NCBI RefSeq assembly: GCF_025660475.1
Contig: NZ_JAOUSF010000001.1
Span: forward strand, 248,001 to 312,000
From: Perspicuibacillus lycopersici
GTDB taxonomy: Bacteria > Bacillota > Bacilli > Bacillales > Caldibacillaceae
Reading direction: 5' to 3'
DNA: 64,000 nucleotides
The position numbers and the translations under genes are program-made. A model generated the notes under the pieces. The model searched no databases, had not been told where the DNA came from, and worked only from the letters and a program-made list of their open reading frames with translations. How positions within the stretch are numbered: the stretch's first letter is position 1; the number at the start of each line of letters is the position of its first letter. Of the stretch, positions 50,331-58,684 are shown in pieces.

Positions 50331-51115
50331 TGATGTGACTCCTTCCACCTGCTAATCAAGGATTTAATAGTATCAATATATTTTTTAGCTGCTTCTTCGC
50401 CTGCTAAAATAATTTCTGTTGCTTGCCCAAAGGAATAGGACCCAAATTGCTCAACAATTGGCTGGATCATAATATCAGATTGGTTCTCGCGATTTTTCAC
50501 CAATTCCAATTGCATTATATCAATGCTTTGTAAAATTACATCATAGATAGTAGTTATCGATGCATTTTTTTTCAAACCTGCAACATCAACTGCTATGATG
50601 ATTTCTGCACCCATTTCTTTCACTACCGAAACAGGTACGCGATCGATTACCCCTCCATCAACCAATACTCTTCCATTCCAAGTTTCCGGTACAAAAATTC
50701 CAGGAATCGCAATACTTGCCCTTACTGCATCTGCAATAGGTCCCTGTTTAAAAATCACTTTTTCTCCTGTATGGATATCGGTTGCTGTAATAGCCAATGG
50801 GATCGATAAATCTTCAATATTTTTATTATACGTAAATAATCGAATAAAGTCTTTAATCCGATTACCAGCAATAAAACCAAGTTTTGGGATAGTAATATCT
50901 AAAAAGTACTTTCTTTTGAAAGCACTTGTGATTTTAAGCATTTCCTCTACATTGTGACCGGCAGCATAGAATGCACCAATTAAAGATCCAATACTACTTC
51001 CTGCAATCATATGGATAGGAATGTTTGCTTCTTCCAGAACTTTTATAACACCAATATGTGCGAGTCCTCTCGCCCCCCCTGAACCTAATGCTAGACCTAT
51101 TTTTGGAAAGTCCAC
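50327..51115 (-). CDS. ylbK: Patatin-like phospholipase family protein YlbK
   Basis: Patatin-family hydrolase of 262 aa. The glycine-rich oxyanion loop GSGGARG (11-17), the nucleophile elbow GSSIGS (about 39-44) and the Asp of the DGGVIDRVP motif form the Ser/Asp dyad. It is probably a membrane-associated esterase or phospholipase; substrate unknown. GTG 51115 is used. It is co-translated with ylbL. Confidence 0.92.
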   Translation of the reverse strand: MDFPKIGLALGSGGARGLAHIGVIKVLEEANIPIHMIAGSSIGSLIGAFYAAGHNVEEMLKITSAFKRKYFLDITIPKLGFIAGNRIKDFIRLFTYNKNIEDLSIPLAITATDIHTGEKVIFKQGPIADAVRASIAIPGIFVPETWNGRVLVDGGVIDRVPVSVVKEMGAEIIIAVDVAGLKKNASITTIYDVILQSIDIMQLELVKNRENQSDIMIQPIVEQFGSYSFGQATEIILAGEEAAKKYIDTIKSLISRWKESHQ

Positions 51116-51304
51116 GTGCTTCCTCTCCTTTTTTCTCGACTCAAGAATATGTATGCAAAAAAGGAAAGGATATGAATCATCAAATGTGCTGACGAAAAAA
51201 ATATACTTCTTTTTTATTCAGCAGATTCATAGACTGTTAATGGTAAGGACATGCCTAAAACCTTGATTTCATTCTAACAATAAAAAATTCAGATGAAAAG
51301 TTTA

Positions 51305-51332
51305 TTATAATCTTGGCCATAATTCATACTCT
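51305..51332 (+). promoter_or_regulatory. Candidate sigma-E promoter of ylbJ
   Basis: TTATAAT (51305-51311), 13-bp spacer, CATACTCT (51325-51332). It matches the sigma-E -10 consensus CATACANT at six of seven defined positions and the -35 core ATA. B. subtilis ylbJ (spoVV) is under sigma-E, so the call is consistent with known control. Confidence 0.45.
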
Positions 51333-51377
51333 TATATATGGACTTGCATTACTTTGATAAAAAAGGGAGGAAGACCT

Positions 51378-52586
51378 TTGCTTCGTTCTAGACTAAAAAC
51401 GACAATATTTGCGGCGATTGCTGTTACACTAGCAATCTCTTTAATATCCTTTCCAGCGGAAAGCTTAGCCGCTTCAACAAAAGGATTAAATACTTGGTGG
51501 AAGGTAGTATTTCCTTCGCTATTACCATTTTTTATTGTGGCTGAATTATTAATAGGCTTTGGCGTTGTAAAATTTATCGGGGTTTTGTTAGAACCATTAA
51601 TGAGACCAATATTTAGGGTACCTGGAGTCGGGGGATTTGTGTGGGCGATGGGCATGGCATCAGGAAACCCTGCCGGTGCAAAATTCACGGTACGAATGAG
51701 ACAAGAAAAGCAAATTACGAAAATAGAAGGTGAACGCCTAGTCTCTTTTACTAGCTCTGCAAATCCTTTATTTATTTTTGGCGCAGTTGCTGTTGGTTTT
51801 TTTAACAATGCTGCATTAGGAATTATATTTGCTATCGCTCATTATGTTGGGAATATCTGTGTCGGACTTATTATGAGATTCCATGGAAAAAAGGAAACAA
51901 AAGAAGAAATATCAACAAAGTTTTCTATTAAAGAAGCGTTCCGTGCACTTCATCACACGCGGGTGAAAGAAAAACGGCCATTAGGAAAAATATTAGGTGA
52001 TGCTGTAATTTCATCGATACAAACATTACTTATGATTGGTGGCTTTATGATATTATTTTCGGTCATTAACCGCCTACTTTCGATATTACATATAACCGAC
52101 TTTATTGCATTATTTGTTAAAATTATTTTTTCGATGTTTTCCATCTCAGAAGACTTAAGTGTTCCCTTTATTTCCGGATTATTTGAGATGACAATTGGTA
52201 GCCAATTAATTAGTGAAGTACAAAATACAGCTTTATTACAACAAGCAGTTGTTGTAAGCTTTTTACTAGCTTTCGGAGGCTTTAGTATTCAAGCACAAGT
52301 AGCTAGCCTATTAGCACAGGCCGATATGCGCCTATTACCGTTTCTCATAGCACGGTTATTCCATGGATTTTTTGCAGCATTAATTACCGTCATTCTTTGG
52401 AAACCATTATACGAAAATCGTTTAAGCGGAATGAGTTTGGAATCGATCCCAGCATTTTTACAGCTGCACGAACAGCCATTTTCGACCATTATCAATTATC
52501 TCCTCCATAATGGACCAATAATAACGATTATTTCGCTTATTATTTATATCATTGTTTATGCAAGAAGGATGACATTGGAAAAATAA
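51378..52586 (+). CDS. ylbJ: Sporulation integral membrane protein YlbJ (SpoVV, DPA transport)
   Basis: Nucleoside-transporter-like membrane protein (402 aa, about eight to ten segments). In B. subtilis YlbJ/SpoVV is needed to bring dipicolinic acid across the outer forespore membrane. Two gate-like motifs WWKVVFPSLLPFFIVAELL and SGLFEMTIGSQ are present. TTG 51378 is the start: GGGAGG lies 8 nt upstream and the length matches; the frame begins at TTG 51354, which lies upstream of the ribosome site. It is divergent from ylbK. Confidence 0.9.
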   Translation: MLRSRLKTTIFAAIAVTLAISLISFPAESLAASTKGLNTWWKVVFPSLLPFFIVAELLIGFGVVKFIGVLLEPLMRPIFRVPGVGGFVWAMGMASGNPAGAKFTVRMRQEKQITKIEGERLVSFTSSANPLFIFGAVAVGFFNNAALGIIFAIAHYVGNICVGLIMRFHGKKETKEEISTKFSIKEAFRALHHTRVKEKRPLGKILGDAVISSIQTLLMIGGFMILFSVINRLLSILHITDFIALFVKIIFSMFSISEDLSVPFISGLFEMTIGSQLISEVQNTALLQQAVVVSFLLAFGGFSIQAQVASLLAQADMRLLPFLIARLFHGFFAALITVILWKPLYENRLSGMSLESIPAFLQLHEQPFSTIINYLLHNGPIITIISLIIYIIVYARRMTLEK

Positions 52587-52604
52587 TCTATTGCATGTAA
52601 AAGT

Positions 52605-52695
52605 AAAAAGATGAACGGTTGAGTAAATTAGCCCTGTCCATACGGTAATTACCACCATATTCAAAACAATGCTATTTTTTTCCGTTCATCTTTTT
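52605..52695. terminator. Large convergent terminator between ylbJ and coaD
   Basis: 14-bp arms AAAAAGATGAACGG and CCGTTCATCTTTTT enclose a 63-nt loop. A/T runs on both outer sides allow use by ylbJ (plus) and coaD (minus). Confidence 0.75.
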
Positions 52696-52700
52696 GCTTT

Positions 52701-52760
52701 TGGCTGTTTTCGTATAAATTGTTGCTATTTGTAAAAAGTCCGCACACTATTTCCTCACAT
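52701..52760. repeat. Dispersed intergenic repeat, copy B
   Basis: GGCTGTTTTCGTATAAATTG then TTGCTATTTGTAAAAAGTCCGCA. It is the best match to copy A at 34499 and joins on to GTCCGCA, which starts the palindromic copies D and E. It follows the ylbJ/coaD terminator. Confidence 0.72.
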
Positions 52761-52796
52761 TTTTAACAAATACAGCAATAATAAACAATATGTATG

Positions 52797-53297
<501 letters not shown>

Positions 53298-53864
53298 TTA
53301 ATCCTCCTCTATTTTTCCCTTCTGATAAATGGAAATAGCAATCGTTCCATATACTTCGTACTTCCACTTAACAAATTCGCCAACTTGATTTGGCAGGTCC
53401 ACTTCCTTTGCATGCTCGCAAACAATTACACCATGATTTTCTAATAACTGATGCTTATCAATTTCTCGCAAAATAGTGGTATATACTTCATTTTTATAAG
53501 GCGGGTCTAACCAAATCACACGAAATATTAAGCTTCGATTTATAACAGCCTTTAAAGCACGTTTCCAATCGTTTTTAAACACTTCTGCTTGATTCCGAAA
53601 ACCACATAAATCTAAATTTTGTTTAATGGTTTGAATCGCTTTTCCATCATGGTCTACAAAAATTACTTTATCCAACCCTCGCGATATTCCTTCAATACCT
53701 AGATTACCGCTACCGGCAAATAAATCCAAACCATTCCCGTCGTCAAAATAAGGACCAATCATATTAAAAACGGCTTCTTTTACTTTATCTGTCGTTGGTC
53801 GTGTACTATTTCCTGGTACTGCTTTTAATATTCTTCCTTTTTGTGAACCTGATACTACCCTCAC
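53298..53864 (-). CDS. rsmD: 16S rRNA (guanine966-N2)-methyltransferase
   Basis: SAM methyltransferase of 188 aa for G966 of 16S rRNA. SAM loop LDLFAGSGNLGIEGISRG (47-64) and catalytic DPPY (WLDPPYK near 117-123). The N-terminal RNA-binding segment MRVVSGSQKGRILK is characteristic. GTG 53864 has AGGGTGA upstream. It is the first gene of the rsmD-coaD pair. Confidence 0.95.
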   Translation of the reverse strand: MRVVSGSQKGRILKAVPGNSTRPTTDKVKEAVFNMIGPYFDDGNGLDLFAGSGNLGIEGISRGLDKVIFVDHDGKAIQTIKQNLDLCGFRNQAEVFKNDWKRALKAVINRSLIFRVIWLDPPYKNEVYTTILREIDKHQLLENHGVIVCEHAKEVDLPNQVGEFVKWKYEVYGTIAISIYQKGKIEED

Positions 53865-53997
53865 ATAATCACCCTATATGACAAAATAATAATATTTTAT
53901 GGAATTTACTATATCCAATTTCATTGTTCCCTACCATGCTACCATAAATTATTAGGAGAGACTAGTTTTTGTTTTTTCGCTAATTTTTGTGCAAAGA

Positions 53998-54141
53998 ATG
54001 TATAAGAAAGATGGAGATGGCCATACTGTTAATGACAACATCAACTACGATGGTGTTGTTGCCAACCGCGGAGAAGACTTACGTTTCCCCATAAGTTCTT
54101 CCTCCGGTTTCTCCTCTCCCTTTGCCTTCGCTCATTTTTGA
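53998..54141 (+). CDS. Small 47-residue hypothetical protein
   Basis: A 47-codon plus-strand ORF (ATG 53998; GTG 53989 is an in-frame alternative) in the rsmD-ylbG gap. It begins MYKKDGDGHTVNDNINYDG and ends with a Ser/Phe-rich tail GFSSPFAFAHF. The third codon positions use G and C more than the flanks, and two plus-strand terminators follow (first one 10 bp after the stop). That is the main support. A clear Shine-Dalgarno is lacking close to ATG (AGGAGAG lies 38 nt upstream). I do not recognise a family and propose no function. Confidence 0.5.
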   Translation: MYKKDGDGHTVNDNINYDGVVANRGEDLRFPISSSSGFSSPFAFAHF

Positions 54142-54150
54142 GTTTGAAGG

Positions 54151-54184
54151 AACCCTGTGGATTCATCTACAGGGTTATTTTTTT
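54151..54184 (+). terminator. Terminator after the small plus-strand ORF
   Basis: AACCCTGT/ACAGGGTT stem with a 10-nt loop, extended by partial pairing, then T7 on the plus strand. No other plus-strand gene lies nearby to need it. Confidence 0.82.
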
Positions 54185-54199
54185 GATATTCAAATAATG

Positions 54200-54269
54200 G
54201 CAGACAGCTTTTTCGTAGAGAATATTGTTAGTAGACTGAATGTATAATGTAAAGCTGTCTGCTTTTTTT
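54200..54269 (+). terminator. Second hairpin with T tract, long loop
   Basis: 12-bp perfect arms GCAGACAGCTTT / AAAGCTGTCTGC around a 39-nt loop, then T7 on the plus strand. TATAAT lies inside the loop near the 3' arm. It may be a back-up terminator or the end of a small RNA. Confidence 0.55.
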
Positions 54270-54355
54270 GGCGTCTACCTTCCTTTTTACGCATTTCTTG
54301 CTGTTACAATCATTAGAAAACAGACTACTTGTTAAAAATGCTTTAAAAATCATAT

Positions 54356-54393
54356 AAAAAGAATGCTGTTCAACCAATTGTTGAACAGCATTC
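54356..54393 (-). terminator. Terminator after ylbG
   Basis: Perfect 13-bp stem GAATGCTGTTCAA/TTGAACAGCATTC with a 7-nt loop and T5 on the minus strand, 4 bp past the ylbG stop. Confidence 0.88.
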
Positions 54394-54396
54394 TTT

Positions 54397-54672
54397 TTAA
54401 AATCCAAGCTTGTAATCATATTCTTTTGCTTTATCCGGTTTTGCATTGTCAAAATCTGTTTTTAAAAACGGTCGGTAGGATAGCTCTACTTTTTTTACAA
54501 AGGATAATGCGTCGATTTTATTGCATAGTTCTTCGCTTTCCACTTGGTCACAGTAAAGTACGACATATTTTAACCGTTTGGAAATATAATGGATATTCCC
54601 ATATTTTTTTAAATTTTTGGCTTGTTTTATCGAAAACAACCAAACGATAATCCCTTGTCTCTGTCCTATCAT
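54397..54672 (-). CDS. ylbG: DUF2129 protein YlbG
   Basis: Small protein of 91 aa from the DUF2129 family, found beside ylbF in Bacillales. Conserved features: [25 protein letters not shown]-type start, YVVLYCD, and the basic [18 protein letters not shown] segment. GGGGAAG precedes ATG 54672. Function not known. Confidence 0.87.
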   Translation of the reverse strand: MIGQRQGIIVWLFSIKQAKNLKKYGNIHYISKRLKYVVLYCDQVESEELCNKIDALSFVKKVELSYRPFLKTDFDNAKPDKAKEYDYKLGF

Positions 54673-54714
54673 AGCTACTTCCCCTAATCCCTATTGATAA
54701 TAAAACGTAAATAT

Positions 54715-55158
54715 TTACGCACTACATCCACAGCTACCACCTGAACCACAACCAGATCCACAGGATGATGTTTGGAAGAAAGGATTACCAGTAGCTACTT
54801 TTACACTATTCGAAACAGAATGACCGATAAGAACACTAATCTCATCCAGTACATTTTGCAGTTCTACTTCTGCACGCTTAAAGTTTGCTACATGTTCATC
54901 CATATCCATTTCTCGTTTAGCCAACCGTACATCGGTATTGACTTGTTTATAATCTGGGTGATATCTTCCAAAACGTTGCACTTCCTCAAAACGTTCCTTC
55001 AACTGGACAAACCGCTTAATTTTTCTTTGTGTTTCTCTATTCGTATTCATTATATATAAAAAGTGGCGATACATTTCTGCTACTTCACTATTAACAACCA
55101 TTTCAGCCAGTGCTTCTGCTGTGTCAATGATTTCCACACGTTCCATTGTTGCAATCAT
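54715..55158 (-). CDS. ylbF: YlbF, RicF component of the Y-complex
   Basis: Helical protein of 147 aa. B. subtilis YlbF (RicF) acts with YmcA and YaaT in a complex that directs RNase Y mRNA processing and affects competence, biofilm and sporulation. The YlbF/YmcA core spans about 5-125. The C-terminus CGSGCGSGGSCGC has five cysteines, in line with iron-sulphur binding reported for this complex. ATG 55158 has GGAGGTG 7 nt upstream; a longer frame to 55239 is rejected. Confidence 0.9.
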   Translation of the reverse strand: MIATMERVEIIDTAEALAEMVVNSEVAEMYRHFLYIMNTNRETQRKIKRFVQLKERFEEVQRFGRYHPDYKQVNTDVRLAKREMDMDEHVANFKRAEVELQNVLDEISVLIGHSVSNSVKVATGNPFFQTSSCGSGCGSGGSCGCSA

Positions 55159-55315
55159 TAAGTACACCTCCATCACTATCATACCATAATGTATGCTTAC
55201 AATGGAATGCCTTAGACAAGCAATATTTAACAAAAACATCCATTATTTTCATTATTTCTATTTTTGCTAATGCTTCCTAAACCAAATATAGCAATCGAAA
55301 AATGCCTGTATAATA

Positions 55316-55468
55316 CTATTGTAAGTTATATGCATTGGTGCGATTTAAGTCGTATTCCATTTGAATCGGATCGATATTTTCCTTTTCATTTTTCACTTCT
55401 GGGTCTGGTATATCCTTTGAACAGCTCGTCGTTAAAAGCAGTAATAATACAAAAAGAATGGAGCGCAT
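55316..55468 (-). CDS. Small putative lipoprotein (50 aa)
   Basis: Unlisted 50-codon gene: MRSILFVLLLLLTTSC gives a short hydrophobic signal with a lipobox-like end (TTSC, Cys16). A charged tail follows: SKDIPDPEVKNEKENIDP then a short Asn/Tyr-rich end. AAAGGAGTAG lies 7 nt before ATG 55468, a strong ribosome site. The Leu normally at -3 of the lipobox is Thr, so lipidation is probable but not certain. A candidate promoter with a palindrome lies just upstream. I do not recognise a family. A plus-strand frame in the same place has no ribosome site. Confidence 0.68.
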   Translation of the reverse strand: MRSILFVLLLLLTTSCSKDIPDPEVKNEKENIDPIQMEYDLNRTNAYNLQ

Positions 55469-55492
55469 AGTTATCTACTCCTTTTTTCTATT

Positions 55493-55522
55493 AGTGTATC
55501 CATTTCATGGATATTCACTCAA
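55493..55522 (-). promoter_or_regulatory. Candidate promoter with internal perfect palindrome upstream of the small lipoprotein
   Basis: Minus strand TTGAGT (55522-55517), 18-bp spacer, TACACT (55498-55493). A perfect palindrome TATCCAT-TTC-ATGGATA (55497-55513) fills the spacer, which suggests an operator. The promoter match is modest (4/6 at each hexamer). Confidence 0.4.
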
Positions 55523-55533
55523 ATTTCAGCAAA

Positions 55534-55572
55534 ATAAAAAAGCAATTTTTCTATTTTGAGAAAAATTGCTTT
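55534..55572 (-). terminator. Terminator after ylbE
   Basis: Stem AAAGCAATTTTTCTC with AGAAAAATTGCTTT, T6 on the minus strand, overlapping the ylbE stop region. Confidence 0.85.
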
Positions 55573-55810
55573 AGTCTTTTTGATTCATTGCTTGTAACAT
55601 ACCAATCATCATGGAAGCCATCTGCATATTATTAGATATTTTTTCTACCCGGTCCGGAATGGTTTTCCGATAATAATGTAAGGCTGCCCGCTCAAATTTT
55701 TCGATATCGTGAGGATTTCTCGCAAGATTTTTATACCATATCGGTTGTTCACGAATAAATTGATGAAGGTCTTTTTTACTTTTAATATAGTCGTAAATAT
55801 CTTTTCTCAT
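55571..55810 (-). CDS. ylbE: YlbE-like protein
   Basis: A 79-aa protein of the YlbE family. The conserved part is YIREQPIWYKNLARNP-type (residues 18-33) and LHYYRKTIPDRVEKI. It follows ylbD by 15 bp and ends at a terminator, so ylbD-ylbE form one transcript. In Bacillus the family is conserved among spore formers; role unknown. Confidence 0.85.
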   Translation of the reverse strand: MRKDIYDYIKSKKDLHQFIREQPIWYKNLARNPHDIEKFERAALHYYRKTIPDRVEKISNNMQMASMMIGMLQAMNQKD

Positions 55811-55825
55811 AATACCTCCGCTCCG

Positions 55826-56269
55826 TTAATCTTTTCGAAATGAAAATGGATGTGGTCTTCTTTCACTTGTTTCCGCATGATTTTCTCGATTCGAACCTTC
55901 ATTTGATTGAAATTGAGTAATTAATTGCTGTACAGCCCCTAACGCATCATGTAGATTATTCATATAGTATTGCACCTTATTCATATCCATTTTTTTTAAT
56001 GAATTTAATATATTATTAATAAATGCCTGGTTTGTAACTGAGTCCTCTGTTGTATTAGTTGTATCCGTATTGTCCGTTTCATGTGCCTGTTTAGGCTTTT
56101 CCGATGAATAGGCATCCCATTTTGGATCCTCTTCCCCTAGCAAGTACCATTCCTCATATAGCTCTTGCCAAGAAGTTTTTCCTTGTCTTACCTCTTGAAT
56201 CATTTCTGGATGATTTTTCACAAATTGCTTAAATTGTTGTACGGATGGATGAAGTTTACCTTTACTCAT
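55826..56269 (-). CDS. ylbD: Putative spore coat protein YlbD
   Basis: YlbD family protein, 147 aa. The N-terminal region LHPSVQQFKQFVKNHPEMIQEVRQGK-type and WQELYEEWYLLGEEDPKW is the conserved YlbD_coat domain (residues 6-52). An acidic linker and a Gln/Asn-rich C-terminal helix follow. AGAGGTG precedes ATG 56269. Coat location is a family-based assignment. Confidence 0.83.
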   Translation of the reverse strand: MSKGKLHPSVQQFKQFVKNHPEMIQEVRQGKTSWQELYEEWYLLGEEDPKWDAYSSEKPKQAHETDNTDTTNTTEDSVTNQAFINNILNSLKKMDMNKVQYYMNNLHDALGAVQQLITQFQSNEGSNRENHAETSERRPHPFSFRKD

Positions 56270-56354
56270 CTTTTTTCACCTCTGTATATTCCTCTATACA
56301 TACATATGATAGGAAAGATAAATGGTACCAACCGCATTGAAAATTACTTATAAA

Positions 56355-56408
56355 AAGTAAAAAGCTGCTAAATAAAGGCTGTTATACTGGCCTTTATTTA
56401 GCAGCTTA
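56355..56408 (-). terminator. Terminator after ylbC
   Basis: Very stable 18-bp perfect stem AAGCTGCTAAATAAAGGC / GCCTTTATTTAGCAGCTT with T5 following on the minus strand. Its 5' arm begins inside the ylbC stop codon. Confidence 0.9.
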
Positions 56409-57473
56409 TTCTTCCCAAGTCTGTCTTATAAAGTTTTGCGTATAGTATTTATAATAAACTCCTACACCTAGATGAGTAAATTCGTCACTTAAAAATGTTT
56501 CCCGGTGTCCTTGACTATTTAACCAGCCTGCAATAACGGCGATACTATCATTATATAAATAAGCAATATTTTCACCCGCTGCTTCATAAAAAACACTTCT
56601 TGCCTCGAGGCGATCTGCTAGATCTCCATATTTTTCCGATACATGGGAGAAATTTTCTGTTTCATACATATCTTGCGAATGATAATAAGCTACATCAGCA
56701 GTTGTATCATCCCATTGTAATTGTGGTAGTTCATATCTTTTTCGAACAATATTGGTTAATTCAAAAATTTCCTGTTCGCTAGCTAAATCTGCTTCCTTCC
56801 ATTGCTCTTCAGTTAACGGTTCACTCTCTACTAATTCACCTCGGTAAGTCAAATCATATGGACGAAGCTTTAATAATGTCTCTTTGTCCATAAATCGAAC
56901 AAACAATAACTCCCCTTCAAAACTGTCAAAGTATAGCTGCGCATATATATCTCCAAAAGGTATAAGTGGACGTGTATTTAAATCATTTTCAAATAATTCA
57001 AAACGATAATCTCCACTATCATCTGCTAATTCTACAATCGGCTGCATAGAAACTTTTTTATAAACAGATTCCAGATTTTCGCCAATTTCAAACGGAGAGG
57101 CATCAATATCTTTTCCTACGACTGAGATTGTGACAACTTTGTTATCCACCACTCCTACTTGCATATATTGATTTTCTTTATTGTAAATCCACAATTCATA
57201 GCCATAATACGATTGGTCTGTTCGAGCAGGCTCTCCAAATTTCTCCTGGAAGCTCTTTGTAGATTTTCCAATATAGGTAGATATACCTTTTTCCGGTCTT
57301 GTTAGCTCAGGATTTTTTTCCGTTTCCATTTGTACATCTAAATCTTCGTCCACAACTGCATCTGACGGATCACTAACTAAAACATCGTCCTCTTGTCCAT
57401 AAAACAAATTGAAAGAAATTCCAATGACAATAAATAACGTTAATAAGAGCAAAATTCGTACTAAACTTTTCAG
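56406..57473 (-). CDS. ylbC: CAP-domain protein YlbC
   Basis: Exported or membrane-anchored protein (355 aa). It has an N-terminal hydrophobic segment (KSLVRILLLLTLFIVIGI), a CAP-associated N-domain (about 65-190: IGKSTKSFQEKFGEPARTDQ) and a C-terminal CAP/SCP domain (about 230-350: EIFELTNIVRKRY, HSQDMYETENFSHVS, AGENIAYL, GHRETFL). No ATG opens the frame. CTG 57473 is preceded by GGGGAGGAG at an ideal 6-8 nt, while TTG 57452 has no ribosome site and would cut the signal. I therefore choose CTG. Confidence 0.83.
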   Translation of the reverse strand: MKSLVRILLLLTLFIVIGISFNLFYGQEDDVLVSDPSDAVVDEDLDVQMETEKNPELTRPEKGISTYIGKSTKSFQEKFGEPARTDQSYYGYELWIYNKENQYMQVGVVDNKVVTISVVGKDIDASPFEIGENLESVYKKVSMQPIVELADDSGDYRFELFENDLNTRPLIPFGDIYAQLYFDSFEGELLFVRFMDKETLLKLRPYDLTYRGELVESEPLTEEQWKEADLASEQEIFELTNIVRKRYELPQLQWDDTTADVAYYHSQDMYETENFSHVSEKYGDLADRLEARSVFYEAAGENIAYLYNDSIAVIAGWLNSQGHRETFLSDEFTHLGVGVYYKYYTQNFIRQTWEE

Positions 57474-57824
57474 AGGGAACTCCTCCCCTTCTTATAGATT
57501 ATTACCATTATATGCATAGTTATAGTAAATAGAATGAAAACTAGCATTTTATTCATAATTAATATTAAACGAATAAAGAAATGTATTATATTAAGAAAAT
57601 GTAAAAATAATTAAGTTCCTTTTACAACACTTTACAACTGTATCATTACTCAAGAAATGCTTTTTCTCCATAATTTATTTTCTATTAGTTCATATTATAT
57701 ATCATTTTAGCGAATAATGCCTGAATTATAAACTTTTAAAAGAGAATTTACCTAGATAAAGTTACATTACGTCTGATTAGTCACCAATATGAACAATTAT
57801 GTGATTATAGCACATCACTAAACG
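57474..57824. other. Intergenic region upstream of ylbC, no gene seen
   Basis: About 350 bp of very AT-rich sequence, with no ORF that has a ribosome site. The ylbC promoter must lie here but I cannot fix it. Confidence 0.4.
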
Positions 57825-57935
57825 AAAAAGTGTCCCACATGCTTTTACACCATTTGATTAATAGATAGAATAGAGAATTTCAATAAACTCTATTTATTAA
57901 CCTGGAATGCTAGAAGCTTTACCGATATGGGACAC
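57825..57935 (-). terminator. Structured hairpin element after ylbB, possible terminator
   Basis: Outer inverted repeat GTGTCCCA (57830-57837) and TGGGACAC (57928-57935), with an inner stem AATAGAG/CTCTATT. On the minus strand T5 follows the outer 3' arm. It may end ylbB transcription. The GGGACA ends recall the element at 7640-7881. Confidence 0.5.
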
Positions 57936-57972
57936 CCTATAATTGCTACTATTTAAATAATCGAGAGCTTTA

Positions 57973-58407
57973 TTACTGAAAATATTCTCCCTCTTGCTGC
58001 TCCGATATTGCAGATAAGGCTAGTTTCGCCTTGTGATCGGTTTTTTCTTCTACCGCAATATCTCCTAATGAAACAATTCCAATTAATCGATCATCCTCTA
58101 CTACCGGTAATCTTCGGATTTGATGATCTGCCATAATTTTTGCCGCTATTTCTACTGATTGATCGGCATGTATCGTTATCATTTCCATTGTCATTACTTT
58201 TTCCACTTTAGAAGAAGCACTTCTCTTTTCTGCAATCCCGCGAATGACAATATCCCGATCAGTAATAATTCCTATAAGCTTGTCCCCATCAACAACAGGA
58301 ATTGCACCTAAATTATATTGTTTCATTTTCAGTGCCGCTTCATAAATATTGTCTAATATGGAACATGTTTCTAACTCAGTTGTCATAATATCCCGAATCT
58401 TTATCAT
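57973..58407 (-). CDS. ylbB: CBS-domain pair protein YlbB
   Basis: A 144-aa protein made of two tandem CBS domains (about 5-62 and 70-128). Typical motifs: GAIPVVDGDKLIGIITDRDIV and RRLPVVEDDRLIGIVSLGDIA. CBS pairs bind adenosine nucleotides and usually sense energy state; the partner is unknown. ATG 58407 has GGAGG 7 nt upstream. Confidence 0.9.
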   Translation of the reverse strand: MIKIRDIMTTELETCSILDNIYEAALKMKQYNLGAIPVVDGDKLIGIITDRDIVIRGIAEKRSASSKVEKVMTMEMITIHADQSVEIAAKIMADHQIRRLPVVEDDRLIGIVSLGDIAVEEKTDHKAKLALSAISEQQEGEYFQ

Positions 58408-58684
58408 TAAACTTCCTCCATTCCACAATCATTTTAAAAAATTCCTTAACAACCAGTTACAACATTTAATAAATTTCCCGAAGCAATAAAGTTTATTCGA
58501 TTGGGTTACATTAGATATGCTCAATAGACATGACAGTTAGTTTATCCTCTATTCCTGTAGTAAATTAATAAAGATTATTATAGAAAACATTGAAACTTAC
58601 AGAATAATCCACTATTATTAAATTGAAGGTTAAATGTAAACGTTCTACATATCAACAATTGATGAACATTAGGAGGGGGAAATT

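Noticed and set aside
54030-54130. Possibility that the 47-aa ORF region is a riboswitch or structured RNA
   Set aside because: No conserved riboswitch core was recognised; the intact frame ending just before a terminator favours a coding gene.
55264-55470. 68-aa plus-strand frame between ylbF and ylbE
   Set aside because: Antisense to the small lipoprotein gene, which has the stronger ribosome site and a signal peptide.
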